DNA from: Cydia pomonella
Taxonomy: Eukaryota; Arthropoda; Insecta; Lepidoptera; Tortricidae
Reading direction: 5' to 3'
DNA length: 64,000 nt
Assembly: GCF_033807575.1 (NCBI RefSeq)
Contig: NC_084710.1
Span: 23,262,857 to 23,326,856, forward strand
The notes beneath the pieces are model-generated. The model made no database searches, was not told the DNA's origin, and worked only from the letters and a program-made list of their open reading frames with translations. The position numbers were made by a program, and so were the translations under genes. Below, in pieces: positions 61,689 through 64,000 of the stretch; the first letter of the stretch is position 1, and each line of letters starts with the position of its first letter.

Positions 61689-62407
61689 TATTTTAAAATA
61701 TTTATTTTCGATTAATGCTGCTGCTAGTGAGTAATTAAATATCGACTCAAGTGTACGGGATGCTTCCCGCACAGTCTTAAGATGATATAGTTGATAATGA
61801 TAATTGATAACACTGCAGTTTCCACCGATATTACGATTTATTGATAATATGATAAAAATGATACAATTATTGAATACACTCCGCGGCGGTCGGGCATGTA
61901 CTGTCTCATATAGGTAAAATAAATGCTGACTGACGGAAAGTGCTGATGAGGGAAATGTTAATCCTTGTACGGACCGTACACAAGTTTTATCGATATCGAT
62001 ATGAATCCATTTCTAAATCATAATGACTCTTCCTTGAACTAAACCAACTGTTAATAATTAAGAGCGTCAGATCTTTCAGTACCTACTGGAATACCTTTTC
62101 CATTTATTATGACATTATTCCGAGACACAACAAAAGCTTAAAATTACATTTAATATTAATTCCATTTATATAATAGTAATAACGATTATTTTAGAATTAC
62201 GTAACGATGGTATATGACAAAATTTATCAATAGCTATCAACTTATGAAGTAACTTTAATTTGTCCTCGCAACATTTAACGCTAAAACAAAACTGATGCGT
62301 CGGACCGGGGTGTAATAATGAAACCTTAATTTGGCAGTATATATCTTAAACTTTGACCCTCTTTTTTATTTTTTCCTAACCAGAATCATTAGACCGACAT
62401 TAGAGAT
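61689..62407. other. Non-coding stretch
   Basis: AT-rich after a poly(T) run. No recognised feature. Confidence 0.4.
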
Positions 62408-62685
62408 TGACGACCGGTCTGGCCTAGTGGGTAGTGACCCTGCCTATGAAGCCGATGGTCCCGGGTTCAAATCCTGGTAAGGGCATTTATTCGTGTGATG
62501 AGCATGGATATTTGTTCCTGAGTCATGGGTGTTTTCTATGTATTTAAGTATTTATCAATATTTATATATTATATATTATATCGTTGTCTAAGTACCCTCA
62601 ACACAAGCCTTATTGAGCTTACTGTGGGACTTAGTCAATTTGTGTAATAATGTCCTATAATATTTATTTATTTTAATTATTTATT
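62408..62685 (+). mobile_element. SINE family A, full-length copy
   Basis: Head tgacgaccggtctggcctag, A-box region, perfect B box (gggttcaaatcctgg), body and tatttatttattttaatt tail. It is the best-preserved copy in the window. Confidence 0.93.
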
Positions 62686-62767
62686 AGATCTATTAAGCGT
62701 CAAGCAGACTTGAACTCACTACCTTGACTATATTTTGTGCAAAATATAACGTGACGTTCGGATACTA

Positions 62768-62963
62768 ACCGAACACCGCAAAAAACCGCAGCCAAATAAC
62801 ACTAGACCCTACTCATAGTGTTATGTTCATGCCGGTAAAGTTGCCGAGCTCAACGAGGGTGTGGATTGTTAGGGTCGGCAACGCACATGTAACTCCTCTG
62901 GTTACCATCTGCTGACCATCAGGCGGGCCGTATGCTTGTTTGCCACCAACATAGTATATAATT
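62768..62963 (-). mobile_element. GGCAAACGAGC-type repeat (family D)
   Basis: On the minus strand it reads gtggcaaacaagcatacggc, cgcctgatggtcagcagatg, gttgccgaccctaacaatcc and tctagtgttatttggctgcg. Confidence 0.85.
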
Positions 62964-62989
62964 TTTTTTAACTTATTCGCCGCCGCTAT

Positions 62990-63107
62990 ATCTGTCAATT
63001 TGATACAATGAGTGACTTTCGCTACCGCATTTCTACCGCAATAAGATGTCATGTCTGTCACTGATTGTATCAACGTACGAGTAATACAGCGGCGGCAACA
63101 CCGACGC
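62990..63107. mobile_element. MITE-like inverted repeat (118 bp)
   Basis: gccgccgctatatctgtcaa and ttgatacaatgagtgac pair with gtcactgattgtatcaacgt and aatacagcggcggc. Non-coding. Confidence 0.75.
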
Positions 63108-63125
63108 TGTAACAGCAAGTGTAAG

Positions 63126-63282
63126 GCCTGAGTTGGGCGTGCAGCGGAGCGGGGCGTGCGGCGTGCATAAACAAATGCAAACGTATAGGAGCGGCCTTAG
63201 TACACGCTGCTCAAATCACTTGTGAGCCAGACGCCACGCTACACGCGCCGCCGAACGCTCCGCTTCGAGCGTCCACTCAGGC
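63126..63282. mobile_element. GC-rich MITE (157 bp)
   Basis: gcctgagttgggcgtgcagc and ggagcggggcgtgcggcg pair with cgctccgcttcgagcgtcca and ctcaggc. Non-coding. I recognise similar palindromes from Lepidoptera. Confidence 0.7.
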
Positions 63283-63358
63283 AGCTGCACCTGACATCCG
63301 AACTTCACCCTGATATAGACCTGCCCGCAAAGCCGTGCCTATTGTTAATGCTCCAAAG

Positions 63359-63395
63359 TAAACGAAACGCAGCTGTCACTGTCGCACTAATATCG
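63359..63395 (-). mobile_element. MITE family M2 internal fragment
   Basis: On the minus strand atattagtgcgacagtgaca then gctgcgtttcg matches the interior of 3545-3676. Confidence 0.6.
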
Positions 63396-63413
63396 AGGGC
63401 TTCAGGCCAAAGG

Positions 63414-63858
63414 GGCGTATACGCAAAAATGCCATTTTTCGTTTTTAACGGCATCGTATTCGTCTTGTAACAATACGTAAGCACAATTTTTTTCATAATT
63501 TTATCATAACAATTAGTTAAGTAAATAATTAAAAAATCATTTGGCGTATAACAGACAGTCATAATTTTATGTCGTTCCAAAAAGCCGTACTGAAGGCGTA
63601 TAAGTGATATTTTCATTCAGTCCCCGATATTCATCGGAGTATAAAGGCGTACGTACATACTTCTCTCATGTGACAGTGCGAACCACCAAATAGTGTCACG
63701 CTATATAGGCGTACATACATACGACCATAAACTTTTACCAACTATCCTCAAAGTGCGTCGCGGCAAAGAGGCGTATGAACATACGACCGTACAAAAATTA
63801 CGTTGGCCTTCAAATAATGCCGGGCCAAAGGGGCGCGGAGACAGCGTCTTTGATTGCC
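63414..63858 (+). repeat. Phased GGCGTA motif series (51-52 then 62 bp steps)
   Basis: ggcgta occurs at 63414, 63543, 63595, 63646, 63708 and 63770, with ggcgcg at 63832. Steps after 63543 are 52, 51, 62, 62 and 62. The first ~18 bases of the last units agree (ggcgtacatacatacgacc, ggcgtatgaacatacgacc, ggcgtacgtacatact), while the rest of each unit is unlike its neighbours. Some units contain short inverted repeats. Confidence 0.55.
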
Positions 63859-64000
63859 GCATATTGCTATCCCTTTCTGTCAAGCGGGTAAGCGCACTAG
63901 GGCCTCCTGTCTCTCAGTCAGTGTCTAGTGCGTTACAGTATGGTGTGCATCTCGTGCGAATAATAACAATAAAGTGGAGCGCTCTGATGCTGATGGCTCT
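63859..64000. other. Right edge, unrecognised
   Basis: Contains ctagggcctcctgtctctca then cagtgtctagtgcg, and nothing identifiable as a gene before the window ends. Confidence 0.4.

Noticed and set aside
63414..63858. CRISPR-like repeat-spacer array
   Set aside because: The common leader is only ~18 bases, spacing is irregular, and the context is eukaryotic, so a decayed satellite is more likely.

Overview
This window looks like moth or butterfly (lepidopteran) nuclear DNA. It is AT-rich and gene-poor, and several of its dispersed repeat types are ones I recognise from lepidopteran genomes: a tRNA-derived SINE with a TTTA-rich tail, foldback MITEs, RTE-like LINE tails and GTCTGTCTG-containing repeats. 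I see no complete, conserved host protein-coding gene. Most of what can be named is mobile DNA, and the rest is AT-rich intergenic or intronic sequence.

Two large non-LTR retrotransposons dominate. The first (19842-26200, minus strand) is a GC-rich, apparently full-length R1-clade element. It has a 14-bp target-site duplication, a 20-base poly(A) tail, a gag-like ORF1 with C-terminal zinc knuckles, and an intact 1055-residue ORF2 (endonuclease, reverse transcriptase, C-terminal CCHC). ORF1 and ORF2 overlap as TAATG, the stop-start arrangement known from the telomeric SART1 element. ORF1 carries one in-frame TAG at codon 198. The second (about 31664-35808, plus strand) is a CR1/Jockey-like LINE. 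It has a coiled-coil ORF1, an ORF2 overlapping it in the +1 frame, one apparent extra base at the end of the endonuclease, and a 3' tail of four 7-bp repeats.

The left part (1-19.8 kb) holds two three-unit diverged tandem arrays, SINE copies, paired and single MITEs, and decayed LINE 3' ends. Between the two LINEs (26.2-31.6 kb) lie foldback elements, a recent 235-bp-period duplication carrying ATCGAT palindromes, and an RTE-like tail. The right part (36-64 kb) is a patchwork: a Cys-rich CXC-like pseudogene, LTR/primer-binding-site remnants, more LINE 3' ends, nested insertions (a hAT-type element containing a SINE that itself holds a polyadenylated insertion), a 37-bp minisatellite shared by three loci, a 384-bp foldback element, and a phased 51/62-bp motif series at the right edge.

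Only two stretches look possibly like host coding exons: a candidate terminal exon on the minus strand (38101-38357) and a candidate signal-peptide exon on the plus strand (49790-50020). Both are tentative. Retroelement assignments rest on motifs visible in translation. Subfamily names are inference, because no database search was possible.
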